A stretch of DNA of 11,411 nt from Microcaldota archaeon. Lineage in GTDB: Archaea > Micrarchaeota > Micrarchaeia > Anstonellales > Bilamarchaeaceae. The DNA lies in assembly GCA_026992595.1 (NCBI GenBank), contig JALWZW010000070.1, positions 1 through 11,411 on the forward strand, given 5' to 3'. This document shows positions 1-5,844 of this stretch, one piece after another; position 1 is the first letter of the stretch; every line of letters begins with the position of its first letter. The translations under genes were made by a program, and so were the position numbers. Under the pieces are notes generated by a model, which was not told where the DNA came from, did not search any database, and was given only the letters and a program-made list of their open reading frames with translations.

Positions 1-2
1 AT

Positions 3-410
3 TCTACTACCCCTCTGGTTGAGGAACAACAAATAAAAACCCTGCTTAAAAGCTCTAAAATTATTGCGGTGGTTGGTATTTCTGAGAAGCCAGAGCGCCC
101 CAGCTATAAGGTCGCTACCTATTTGAAAGAGCAGGGTTATAAAATAATTCCTATAAACCCTCGCTTAACAGCATGGAAAGGCATTCCCGCCCTTCCTTCT
201 TTGGATGCATTGGAGAGCGCTGATATAGTGGTGGTTTTTCGCAACCCTTCCGCAGTGCCTGAAATTGCGGAGAAGGTGAGGGGGAAGTGCCAAGCGTTGT
301 GGCTTCAGCCGGGCGCGGAGAATGAGGAAGCAGAAACGCTCTTTGGCGGGTTTGTTGTTAAAAACCGCTGCATCATGCAAGAGCATAAGCGGTTGGTAGG
401 GAAGCGCTAA
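3..410 (+). CDS. CoA-binding domain protein (YccU-like), 5' end outside window
   Basis: This is the 3' part of a small Rossmann-fold protein of the CoA_binding_2 family. Members bind coenzyme A or a similar nucleotide; their cellular role is mostly unknown. The frame is open to the first bases of the window, giving about 135 residues, and I see no convincing start codon, so the true start probably lies upstream. The glycine-rich nucleotide loop reads IIAVVGISEKPERPSYKVA, followed by GYKIIPINPR, the typical second strand. The C-terminal part (ALWLQPGAENEEA, then KNRCIMQEH) matches the family's late strands and its RCIKIEH-like end. A GTG at 69 falls inside the first beta strand and would remove part of the fold, so I reject it as the start. 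The SAM synthetase gene follows after 30 bases, with its own TATA-like box. Confidence 0.8.
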   Translation, partial: STTPLVEEQQIKTLLKSSKIIAVVGISEKPERPSYKVATYLKEQGYKIIPINPRLTAWKGIPALPSLDALESADIVVVFRNPSAVPEIAEKVRGKCQALWLQPGAENEEAETLFGGFVVKNRCIMQEHKRLVGKR

Positions 411-418
411 TTTAAAAG
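411..418 (+). promoter_or_regulatory. TATA box for the SAM synthetase gene
   Basis: TTTAAAAG starts directly after the upstream stop codon. Its centre is about 26 bases before the ATG at 441, the usual distance from an archaeal TATA box to the transcription start. No Shine-Dalgarno sequence lies before the ATG, so a leaderless transcript is likely (inference). Confidence 0.55.
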
Positions 419-440
419 CATTTTTTAATAAAGCCCTATC

Positions 441-1622
441 ATGGAAAGGAATATTGTTGTAGAAAGGGCTACTTATAAAGCGGTAAAGGAGAGGGATGTG
501 GAGGTTGTGGAAAGAAAGGGGTTGGGACACCCTGATACTCTTATTGACGCTATTGTGGAGAATATAAGTAGGAATCTCTGTAAGGAATATGTTAAAGAAT
601 TTGGAAAAATTCTCCATCATAATGTAGATAAAGGGCAGATTTGCGGGGGCGCCACTAAAGTGGAGTTTGGCGGTGGCTATTTCACTAAGCCTATATTTAT
701 CCTCCTTTCAGGACGCGCCACCGAAGAGGTAGAGGGGAAAAAGATTCCTGTGCAGCATATCGCTCAGCGTACCACTCATGATTATTTAAAGAGCGTACTT
801 CCTGAATTGGATGTTTGCAGCGATGTTGAGGTGGATTCTAAAATTTCTCAAGGTTCCGCAGATTTAGTAGAGTTGTTTTTAAGGGCGCCTTCTATCCCTC
901 TTGCTAATGACACCAGTTTTGGGGTTGGTTTTGCCCCCTTAACTGATTTAGAGCGCGTGGTTCTTGAGATTGAAACGCGGTTAAATGGCCACTATCGCTT
1001 AAAAAACAGAGAGGTTGGGAGCGATATAAAGGTGATGGGGTTAAGAGATGGGAACAAGTTGAAGATCACCGTTGCCTGCGCCTTTATCTCAAAATACATT
1101 ACTGATTTGGAAGATTATAATGAGAAGAAAGCGCGGGTGCGGGAGTTTGCAGAAAAGGTGGCGCGTGAGATTACAGGGATGGATGTGGAAATTGCGGTTA
1201 ATACTGCGGACAGCGGGGATTCTGTCTATCTGACTGTGAGCGGAACGAGCGCTGAGATGGGGGATGATGGCTCGGTGGGGCGCGGGAATAGAGTTAACGG
1301 CCTTATTACTCCTATGCGCTCCATGACTTTAGAGGCGGCATGCGGCAAAAATCCTGTAAATCATGTGGGAAAAATCTATTCGGTCTTGGCTACTGAAGCG
1401 GCGGAGAGGATTGCAAAGGACTATGCGGTGGATGATGTTAATATTGTTCTTCTCTCCCAAATAGGGAGAAGGATTGACCAGCCCAAAGTGGCGCATATTT
1501 CGGTTATCTCTGAAGATTTTGATAGGGTTAAGGATAGTATTAAAAAAGACATTGACGCAATGTTGGAAAATATAACAGAAGTTACCAATAAGATAGTGGA
1601 AGGTAAGGTGCGTCTCTATTAG
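441..1622 (+). CDS. mat: S-adenosylmethionine synthetase, archaeal type
   Basis: Methionine adenosyltransferase makes S-adenosylmethionine from methionine and ATP in the cytoplasm, supplying methyl groups to enzymes such as the KsgA encoded further along. The 393 residues match the normal length of the archaeal family, which is only distantly related to bacterial MetK. Visible conserved blocks are RKGLGHPDTLIDAI near residues 25-38, the GGATKVEFGGGYFTKPI stretch near 69-85, and NTADSGDSVYL followed by the glycine-rich GDDGSVGRGNRVNGL near 255-290. The ATG is favoured because a TATA-like box lies about 26 bases upstream and there is no Shine-Dalgarno sequence. The last base of the TAG stop codon is also the first base of the following tRNA gene. 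Family assignment is very secure. Confidence 0.96.
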   Translation: MERNIVVERATYKAVKERDVEVVERKGLGHPDTLIDAIVENISRNLCKEYVKEFGKILHHNVDKGQICGGATKVEFGGGYFTKPIFILLSGRATEEVEGKKIPVQHIAQRTTHDYLKSVLPELDVCSDVEVDSKISQGSADLVELFLRAPSIPLANDTSFGVGFAPLTDLERVVLEIETRLNGHYRLKNREVGSDIKVMGLRDGNKLKITVACAFISKYITDLEDYNEKKARVREFAEKVAREITGMDVEIAVNTADSGDSVYLTVSGTSAEMGDDGSVGRGNRVNGLITPMRSMTLEAACGKNPVNHVGKIYSVLATEAAERIAKDYAVDDVNIVLLSQIGRRIDQPKVAHISVISEDFDRVKDSIKKDIDAMLENITEVTNKIVEGKVRLY

Positions 1623-1694
1623 GGCCCGTAGTCGAATGGTTAAGACGCTCGCCTCACACGCGAGAGAGTCGCGGTTCGAATCCGCGCGGGCCCA
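1622..1694 (+). tRNA. tRNA-Val (anticodon CAC)
   Basis: A 73-base cloverleaf folds without mismatches in the acceptor stem. GGGCCCG (1622-1628) pairs with CGGGCCC (1687-1693), and A1694 is the discriminator. The anticodon stem is CTCGC/GCGAG around the loop CTCACAC, giving anticodon CAC for the valine codon GUG. The T arm is CGCGG-TTCGAAT-CCGCG and the variable loop is five bases. There is no intron and the 3' CCA is not encoded. G1 of the tRNA is the last base of the upstream stop codon. I see no clear TATA box about 26 bases before 1622, so it is probably co-transcribed with the SAM synthetase gene and cut out (inference). Confidence 0.95.
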
Positions 1695-1700
1695 TATAAC

Positions 1701-1706
1701 TTTTTC
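1701..1706 (+). terminator. T-run after tRNA-Val
   Basis: TTTTTC follows the tRNA by six bases. Short T-runs on the coding strand are the usual archaeal termination signal, so this could end the SAM synthetase-tRNA transcript. No hairpin is needed or seen beyond the tRNA itself. Confidence 0.4.
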
Positions 1707-1747
1707 TACTAAGAGCTAAGGTTAAAAGTTGCCAAAACGTCCTGAGG

Positions 1748-1803
1748 TAAGTTTTTGTCTTCTGTTATTCTTAGGCCAAAAACTTAACTAAAAGGCCTAA
1801 GAG
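1748..1803 (+). ncRNA. Possible H-type pseudoknot in the tRNA-Val/ankyrin intergenic region
   Basis: Two stems interleave. Stem 1 pairs TAAGTTTTT (1748-1756) with AAAAACTTA (1778-1786), nine perfect pairs. Stem 2 pairs TTCTTAGGCC (1768-1777) with GGCCTAAGAG (1794-1803), nine Watson-Crick pairs plus one end wobble that forms only on the + strand. The order is stem 1 left, stem 2 left, stem 1 right, stem 2 right, with connecting loops of about 11, 0 and 7 bases, as in an H-type pseudoknot. I recognise no known RNA family. It could equally be a simple hairpin (stem 2 alone) at the end of two converging transcripts. Confidence 0.3.
1779..1795 (+). repeat. 17-base direct repeat, copy 1
   Basis: AAAACTTAACTAAAAGG recurs at 1831-1847 with one difference, 52 bases further on. 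This copy lies in the stem 1 right arm and loop of the possible pseudoknot. Confidence 0.6.
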
Positions 1804-1830
1804 AAATCTGCGGTTTAGATGTTTATAAGC

Positions 1831-1847
1831 AAAACTTAACTGAAAGG
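1831..1847 (+). repeat. 17-base direct repeat, copy 2
   Basis: AAAACTTAACTGAAAGG differs from the copy at 1779-1795 by one base. Its AAAACTTA could also pair with 1748-1755, and its CTTAAC (1835-1840) can pair with GTTAAG (1858-1863), so alternative folds are possible. Nothing else is recognisable between 1804 and 1871. Confidence 0.6.
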
Positions 1848-1871
1848 TGTGGGGTAGGTTAAGGGAAAGGT

Positions 1872-2375
1872 TTATTGTGTTTTTCTAGTTTGCTGCCTCT
1901 TGTAAATAAGGACTCTTCTCAATTTTGGGAACACATCTCTTCGGTCGCTTAAAACATCTCTCTGCTTTTTATTTGCTGCTGCCTTTTCTAAAATTTCCAC
2001 CGTTTCTATCTGCTCTATTCTTTTTGCATATTCCAAAGCACTTTCCCCGTATTTATCTCTTACCTTTACATCTATCCCTGCATCTACTAAAATTCTTACT
2101 ATCTGTGTGTGGCGGCCTGCTATCGCATACCATAAAGCAGTTCGCCCATATTTATCTCTTGCATTTACATTTGCACCTCTCTCCCTCAACTCTTTTACTA
2201 TTTCTGTATTCCCAAGTAGCGATGCATACATCAAAGCAGTTGTGCCGTTTTTCTGTGCTGTGTTAGGGTCTGCTCCTTCCTCTAGTAAAATTGTCACCCT
2301 TAGCAGGTCTGCTGGAACAGTCCTAACCGCCTCCAACAAAAGCTTGTCCAACAAACGCTTGTTATTTTCATCCAT
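1872..2375 (-). CDS. Ankyrin-repeat protein
   Basis: A 167-residue protein built almost wholly of ankyrin repeats, which are protein-binding scaffolds; the partner cannot be told from sequence. A degenerate first unit (to about residue 37) is followed by two good repeats, NGTTALMYASLLGN... (about 43-75) and YGRTALWYAIAGRH... (about 76-108), and a weaker last one, GESALEYAKRIEQ... (about 109-134). The final 35 residues are very basic (KLRRVLIYKRQQTRK) and not ankyrin-like. The repeats also show in the DNA: the ten bases ATTTATCTCT recur exactly 99 bases (33 codons) apart, at 2051 and 2150. There is no signal peptide or membrane segment. ATG 2375 is supported by a TATA-like box about 28 bases upstream. 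It lies between an unexplained intergenic stretch and a gene remnant, so it may be an accessory gene. Confidence 0.85.
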   Translation of the reverse strand: MDENNKRLLDKLLLEAVRTVPADLLRVTILLEEGADPNTAQKNGTTALMYASLLGNTEIVKELRERGANVNARDKYGRTALWYAIAGRHTQIVRILVDAGIDVKVRDKYGESALEYAKRIEQIETVEILEKAAANKKQRDVLSDRRDVFPKLRRVLIYKRQQTRKTQ

Positions 2376-2398
2376 ATTGAAATTAGTGATAATAATTG

Positions 2399-2407
2399 TT
2401 TAAATAT
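2399..2407 (-). promoter_or_regulatory. TATA box for the ankyrin gene
   Basis: On the minus strand the sequence reads ATATTTAAA, centred about 28 bases before the ATG at 2375. No Shine-Dalgarno sequence precedes that ATG, so the messenger is probably leaderless or has a leader of only a few bases. Confidence 0.5.
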
Positions 2408-2432
2408 GTTTGTAAAAATTCCAAGAGGGGTG

Positions 2433-2615
2433 TTAGTGTAACTCTTTCTTCTCTGGCGTTTTTGTTTCTATCTCTATTTCCATTGGTCCTCTGCCATATT
2501 TTTCTCTCAGTCGTTTGGCATCCTTTATTACCCCTTTTCTATAAAATTCATCAGGAATGTATCTAAGGAATTTCTCTACATAGTATTCTGTTTTGGGGAA
2601 GTGGCCCCCTGTTTC
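2433..2615 (-). pseudogene. Gene remnant: 60-codon open frame without a start codon
   Basis: Between a TAA at 2616-2618 and a TAA at 2433-2435 the minus strand encodes 60 residues, beginning ETGGHFPKTEYYVEKFLRY and ending TKTPEKKELH. The composition is protein-like: aromatic and charged residues alternate (EYYVEKFLRYIPDEFYRKG, then IKDAKRLREKYG) with a hydrophilic tail. There is no ATG, GTG or TTG in the first 44 codons; the only ATG is followed by 15 codons. It begins 16 bases after the Yip1-like gene, on the same strand but in another frame. I read it as the 3' end of a gene whose front has been lost, or less likely a gene with a non-standard start. I do not recognise the family. Confidence 0.4.
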
Positions 2616-2631
2616 TTATTTTCCTATTTCT

Positions 2632-3426
2632 TTATCCTCCCAACCAATATGATAAAGCCGCTGGGAGTATGAACTCTCTAAGCAAGAGGTCTAAGAGTTG
2701 GCTTACAAACCATGCCGCTACTATGTAAAGGATTAAAGCAAGCGCTGCTTTCCACATTTTTGTTTTATGGACATGGGAAAGGGTTTTGGTTGCGCAATAG
2801 AGGTTATAGAATCCTAATATCAATATTATTGGGTAGACAATACATACTCCTAAGAGGGGCAGGATTATGATTAAGATGTATGATGGCCAAAGCACCCAAG
2901 ATAGAGCGGTGTAAGGGAGGAGAAGCGCATTAAATGTTTTTTTAAGCCCTGCTTTTCCTCCTAACATCTTGAGGATAATAAACACAAATACCGCTTCAAC
3001 TGCTAACCTTATGATAGTCAGTGCCACTGATAATACCATGAAGATGAAGAAGAGAATAACTAGAAGTATAAAGACAAGTGCAAGGATTTCTAACCCAATA
3101 CTGCTAATAATGTCCTCCACGAATGCTTTCACGCTACTATAAATGGGGAGCATGGTTGCTAAAAGCCCTCCAACAAAACTCCCCATCACTCCTAAAATCA
3201 GAAGAATGGCCAACAAAATTGCTATAGTTGCTAGGGTGTCGGTGAAAAGGAATGTTAAAAACGCTTCCTTTACTCTCTTCCTCAACCTCTTTTCTTTATA
3301 TTCAGGTTTTTGTAGAAACTTTGCATACTCCTTGTGCGGAAGCGCATTTTTGAAATAAGGGATGCGCTCCCACTGCCGCCTAACCCATTCTACATAACTT
3401 CTCCACAACCTCTTTATTCCGCCCAT
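2632..3426 (-). CDS. Multi-pass membrane protein, Yip1-like
   Basis: A 264-residue protein with a basic, aromatic N-terminal cytoplasmic region of about 55 residues (with WERIPYFKNALPHKEYAKFL), then five or six strongly hydrophobic segments at roughly 57-90, 108-136, 137-155, 166-207 (probably two) and 223-246. The GGKAGLKKTFNALLLPYTAL stretch after the third segment is typical of the Yip1 domain. Yip1 proteins in eukaryotes take part in vesicle traffic; prokaryotic members have no settled role. It starts 27 bases after the rfcS stop on the same strand, so it may be co-transcribed. A weak TATA-like TAAATAAA over the rfcS stop (3453-3460, minus strand), about 30 bases before the ATG, could give it its own start. 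No Shine-Dalgarno sequence is visible. That it is a membrane protein is secure; the family is likely. Confidence 0.82.
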   Translation of the reverse strand: MGGIKRLWRSYVEWVRRQWERIPYFKNALPHKEYAKFLQKPEYKEKRLRKRVKEAFLTFLFTDTLATIAILLAILLILGVMGSFVGGLLATMLPIYSSVKAFVEDIISSIGLEILALVFILLVILFFIFMVLSVALTIIRLAVEAVFVFIILKMLGGKAGLKKTFNALLLPYTALSWVLWPSYILIIILPLLGVCIVYPIILILGFYNLYCATKTLSHVHKTKMWKAALALILYIVAAWFVSQLLDLLLREFILPAALSYWLGG

Positions 3427-3453
3427 CTTCTCTATTATTAATTTTCCCTGTTT

Positions 3454-4416
3454 TTATTTAATCTTTGCAGCCGCTATTGAGGCGAGCATTGCCTCAATCT
3501 GTATCCTATCATTTGCCCCTATCACCAACCTATAGTTATACTCTCCCAAACATTCTATAAGCGCTATTCTGACCCTTTCATCCAACTCCATCTTTCCCAA
3601 CTCGCGATACACTTGAAAGACCACATCTTCTCCGCTCATCCCGTACTTAACCATAAGTTCATCTAAAAATTTACGCGCCTCTTTAAAGTTTCCTGCGAGC
3701 GCTTTTTCCAGCATTTCCCGCACCTCTTTAGGGGTGGCGGTGCTGCTTATTTTATACACTATTTCTTTTGTTATCCTCTTCCCATGAAAGGCGCACCCTT
3801 GCAATAGGTTTATCGCTCTCCTCATATCTCCCTCGCTCACATAAAATATTGCTTTAAGCGCCTCTTCATCCACTTCCAGGTCTTCTTTTTCCGCTATCTC
3901 CTTTAGCAGCGCTGCCACTTCCTCCTCTTTCAATGGCAGGAATTTAAAGACCGCACATCTGCTTTGTATCGGCTCTATGATGCGCGAGGCATAGTTGGCG
4001 CTTATTATGAAGCGAGTGGCGGAAGCATAACTTTCCATAGTTCTCCTAAGCGCTTGCTGGGCATCTGCTGTGAGCGCGTCCCCTTCGTCTAAAAAGATAA
4101 GTTTAAAAGGCGCCTCACCTATAACAGCAGAGCGTGCAAAATCCTTTATCCTTCCTCTCACCACATCTATGCCTCTCTCATCGCTTGCGTTCAACTCTAA
4201 AAACCTCCCTTCCAATTCTTCCCCGAACAGTTCATGGGCAAGCGCCAAGGCGCAGGTGGTTTTACCTACTCCGGGCGGACCTGCAAAAAGGAGGTTGGGC
4301 ATGTTTTTTGCTTTAACAAACGCTTTCAAAGAGGCGACCACCTCTTTCTGACCCTTTACCTCATCAAGATTCTTTGGCCTATACTTCTCTGTCCAAGGAA
4401 GAATGTCCAAAAACAT
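3454..4416 (-). CDS. rfcS: Replication factor C small subunit (clamp loader ATPase)
   Basis: RfcS forms the clamp loader with RfcL and places the PCNA ring on primed DNA. From ATG 4416 the protein has 320 residues, normal for archaeal RfcS. Visible motifs are PWTEKYRPKNLDEV at the N terminus, Walker A GPPGVGKT (46-53), Walker B LIFLDEGD (106-113), the ELNASDERGID segment, sensor 1 FIISANYASRI, and the SRC arginine-finger motif QSRCAVFKF (about 151-159), followed by the RFC C-terminal helical domain. Walker B reads DEGD where many relatives have DEAD; the catalytic Asp-Glu pair is kept. A GTG directly before the ATG (4417-4419) would add one residue. A TATA-like box 31 bases upstream overlaps the end of the regulator gene before it. 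RfcL is not in the window. Confidence 0.95.
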   Translation of the reverse strand: MFLDILPWTEKYRPKNLDEVKGQKEVVASLKAFVKAKNMPNLLFAGPPGVGKTTCALALAHELFGEELEGRFLELNASDERGIDVVRGRIKDFARSAVIGEAPFKLIFLDEGDALTADAQQALRRTMESYASATRFIISANYASRIIEPIQSRCAVFKFLPLKEEEVAALLKEIAEKEDLEVDEEALKAIFYVSEGDMRRAINLLQGCAFHGKRITKEIVYKISSTATPKEVREMLEKALAGNFKEARKFLDELMVKYGMSGEDVVFQVYRELGKMELDERVRIALIECLGEYNYRLVIGANDRIQIEAMLASIAAAKIK

Positions 4417-4442
4417 CACCGCTTATTTATCACTTCATTGTT

Positions 4443-4451
4443 TTTTAATAT
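4443..4451 (-). promoter_or_regulatory. TATA-like box for rfcS
   Basis: On the minus strand ATATTAAAA lies just after the stop codon of the regulator gene, centred 28-31 bases before the candidate rfcS starts. It suggests that rfcS can be transcribed on its own, giving a very short leader. Confidence 0.35.
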
Positions 4452-4841
4452 CTATAGTTCAAGCATTTTTGCAATCTTCCTTAACTTCTCCATCCTGCTT
4501 ATCAACTCCTCCTCCATGCTGTGGAGTGTTTCCTCTACATTTCTCCCCTTTAAAAAGTAATATCTCCCTTCCTTTACTATAAATCCGGACCTCATAAGAT
4601 TGTTTAAATGATATATTACGGCCGCTTGGCTCGCATCTACTTTCTCTAAAATCTCTCGTGAGGAGATACCGCGCTCTCCTGCTTTTACCACTGCCCTAAA
4701 TACCTTTTTCCCCACTTCATCTCTCTCATCCCCAAAACCTAAACAAATGTAAAGCACATCTAAAAACCGCTCTTTATCTATGCCTTCTGCAGGAAAGAAC
4801 ACATATCTTATTATTACCTGCCTGTATCTTCTCCTCCTCAC
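4452..4841 (-). CDS. Winged-helix (ArsR-like) transcriptional regulator
   Basis: A 129-residue DNA-binding protein. Residues 57-85 form a helix-turn-helix (RGISSREILEKVDASQAAV, then IYHLNNLMRSG), residues 87-98 the beta wing (IVKEGRYYFLKG), and residues 101-127 a charged helix likely to dimerise as a coiled coil. The IYHLNNLMRSGFI recognition helix and turn are typical of archaeal ArsR-type repressors. The basic N terminus (RRRRYRQVIIRY) is unusual. It is transcribed away from hsp20-grpE-dnaK-dnaJ across an 83-base promoter region, so a role in heat-shock control is plausible, like Phr of Pyrococcus, but this is inferred from position only. The GTG start at 4841 fits a leaderless transcript, with a TATA box centred about 26 bases upstream; a GTG at 4802 is an alternative. 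Confidence 0.82.
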   Translation of the reverse strand: MRRRRYRQVIIRYVFFPAEGIDKERFLDVLYICLGFGDERDEVGKKVFRAVVKAGERGISSREILEKVDASQAAVIYHLNNLMRSGFIVKEGRYYFLKGRNVEETLHSMEEELISRMEKLRKIAKMLEL

Positions 4842-4862
4842 ATTTTAAAATGGAAACATAAA

Positions 4863-4870
4863 TATTTAAA
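4863..4870 (-). promoter_or_regulatory. TATA box in the divergent regulator/hsp20 promoter region
   Basis: The minus strand reads TTTAAATA, centred about 26 bases before the regulator's GTG start. The + strand reads TATTTAAA, so the same element could also serve hsp20, predicting a start near 4892 and a leader of about 33 bases that contains the Shine-Dalgarno sequence. Which direction uses it cannot be settled by eye. Confidence 0.45.
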
Positions 4871-4883
4871 AAAGTTTTTATTA

Positions 4884-4901
4884 TTTAACAATTTGTTTAA
4901 A
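4884..4901. promoter_or_regulatory. Imperfect palindrome, possible operator
   Basis: TTTAACAATTTGTTTAAA has arms TTTAACAA and TTGTTTAAA that are reverse complements except for one extra T. It sits between the two divergent starts, near the expected hsp20 transcription start, where a repressor would block the chaperone operon. The DNA is very AT-rich, so chance is a real alternative. Confidence 0.3.
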
Positions 4902-4911
4902 ATTAAGCGTT

Positions 4912-4919
4912 AGGAGGTG
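4912..4919 (+). promoter_or_regulatory. Strong Shine-Dalgarno sequence of hsp20
   Basis: AGGAGGTG lies five bases before ATG 4925. It fixes the hsp20 start and shows that this first gene of the operon is read from a leadered messenger, unlike several neighbours that appear leaderless. Confidence 0.8.
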
Positions 4920-4924
4920 GTTGT

Positions 4925-5362
4925 ATGAAAGCGGTGGCGCGATATGACCCTTTTGAAGAGATAAGGAAACTTCAGCGCGAAATGGATGAACTTTTCTCCT
5001 CTTGGTTTGAAAAAAGAATGGAGCCAAGGGAGTGGGGCACTGCAGTGCCTGCTATAGATGTGGTGGACGAGGGAGATGCTATTAAAGTGATTGCAGACAT
5101 GCCAGGCGTGGATAAGAAAGATATTTCAGTGAAGGTTGACAGAGATGTGGTAGAGATAAGCGCTGAAAGAAAGGAGGCAAAAGAGGATAAGAAGAAGGAT
5201 TATTACTATTGCGAGAGAAGTTATTCTTCCTATAAGCGCGTTTTCCGCTTACCTGAAGAGATCGACCCTGAGAGCGCTGAGGCAGAATATAAGAACGGGG
5301 TTCTTTACATAACGCTCAAAAAGAAGGAGCAAGGGCGCAGAAAGGAGATTAAGATAAAATGA
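4925..5362 (+). CDS. hsp20: Small heat shock protein, Hsp20/alpha-crystallin family
   Basis: A 145-residue ATP-independent holdase that forms oligomers and keeps unfolding proteins soluble until DnaK can act. The N-terminal arm has the usual YDPFEEIRKLQREMDELF. The alpha-crystallin domain runs from about 42 to 135 (AIDVVDEGDAIKVIADMPGV, DISVKVDRDVVEISAERKE, the loop with YYYCERSYSSYKRVFRLPEEID, and EYKNGVLYITLKK). The C-terminal IKIK supplies the I-x-I motif that docks between subunits. A strong Shine-Dalgarno sequence fixes the start. The stop codon overlaps the grpE start by four bases (ATGA), which implies translational coupling. It is the first gene of the chaperone operon. Confidence 0.96.
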   Translation: MKAVARYDPFEEIRKLQREMDELFSSWFEKRMEPREWGTAVPAIDVVDEGDAIKVIADMPGVDKKDISVKVDRDVVEISAERKEAKEDKKKDYYYCERSYSSYKRVFRLPEEIDPESAEAEYKNGVLYITLKKKEQGRRKEIKIK

Positions 5363-5844
5363 AAGAGAACGGTGAAAGAGAGAAGGGCGCGCAGGATAAG
5401 AAGGAAGAAAAGGCAGCAAAGGCGGAGGAGTTGGAAAAACAACTTCTCCGCCTAGCGGCAGAGTTTGAAAATTATAAAAAGCGCATAGCAAAGGAGCAGG
5501 GCGAGTGGGAGACCAGGGCAAAGGCGCAGTTGCTTTTAAAGATTTTAGGTGTGGTTGATGAATTTGAACTCGCGCTCGCTCATTTAAAGCATAGTGATGA
5601 ATGTGTAAGAAAGGGCGTTGAGATGATTTATGTTAAGCTGATGGACCTTCTTAAATCGGAAGGTGTGGTGGAAATGGAAGCAGAAGGTAAGGAGTTTGAC
5701 CCTTATTTGCATGAAGCGGTTAGAGAGGAGGAAGGGCCTAAGGGAAAGGTTATTCATGTTCTTCAAAAAGGATATCTCTATAATAACAATGTTTTAAGGC
5801 ATGCAAAGGTTGTGGTAGGTAAAGGAGGTGATGTTGATGGGTAA
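5359..5844 (+). CDS. grpE: GrpE, nucleotide exchange factor for DnaK
   Basis: GrpE releases ADP from DnaK and so resets the chaperone cycle. The 161 residues begin with a highly charged segment and a long coiled coil (about 15-55) containing LRLAAEFENYKKRIAKEQ, the family's signature helix. The C-terminal beta domain ends with VIHVLQKGYLYNNNVLRHAKVVVG, matching the usual family ending. The ATG overlaps the hsp20 stop by four bases, with AAGGAG (5342-5347) eleven bases upstream. Its end overlaps the dnaK start by eight bases. The gene is somewhat shorter than typical bacterial GrpE because the N-terminal tail is short. Confidence 0.95.
   Translation: MKENGEREKGAQDKKEEKAAKAEELEKQLLRLAAEFENYKKRIAKEQGEWETRAKAQLLLKILGVVDEFELALAHLKHSDECVRKGVEMIYVKLMDLLKSEGVVEMEAEGKEFDPYLHEAVREEEGPKGKVIHVLQKGYLYNNNVLRHAKVVVGKGGDVDG
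5824..5832 (+). promoter_or_regulatory. Shine-Dalgarno sequence of dnaK
   Basis: GGAGGTGAT, an almost perfect complement of the 16S rRNA 3' end, lies inside the last codons of grpE. Its GGAGG core is eight bases before ATG 5837. This decides the dnaK start against GTG 5828 and ATG 5831, which overlap the motif itself. Confidence 0.85.

Noticed and set aside
69..410. GTG 69 as the start of the CoA-binding protein
   Set aside because: It falls within the first beta strand; the frame stays open upstream to the window edge with matching family sequence.
165..620. Open frame of 151 codons on the minus strand
   Set aside because: It spans two well-supported + strand genes antisense, and its translation has no family-like features.
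1779..1847. CRISPR array
   Set aside because: There are only two short repeat copies 52 bases apart, with one mismatch and internal pairing; no third copy or cas gene is present.
1695..1871. Integration (attachment) site at the tRNA-Val 3' end
   Set aside because: I found no repeated copy of the tRNA 3' end downstream and no integrase in the window.
1925..2403. Two overlapping + strand open frames rich in Leu, His and Ser
   Set aside because: They are antisense shadows of the ankyrin gene; the periodic composition mirrors the ankyrin repeats.
2433..3426. The start-less 60-codon frame as a frameshifted C terminus of the Yip1-like protein
   Set aside because: The membrane protein already ends after its last hydrophobic segment, and the remnant is soluble and charged; a sequencing frameshift cannot be excluded but is not supported.
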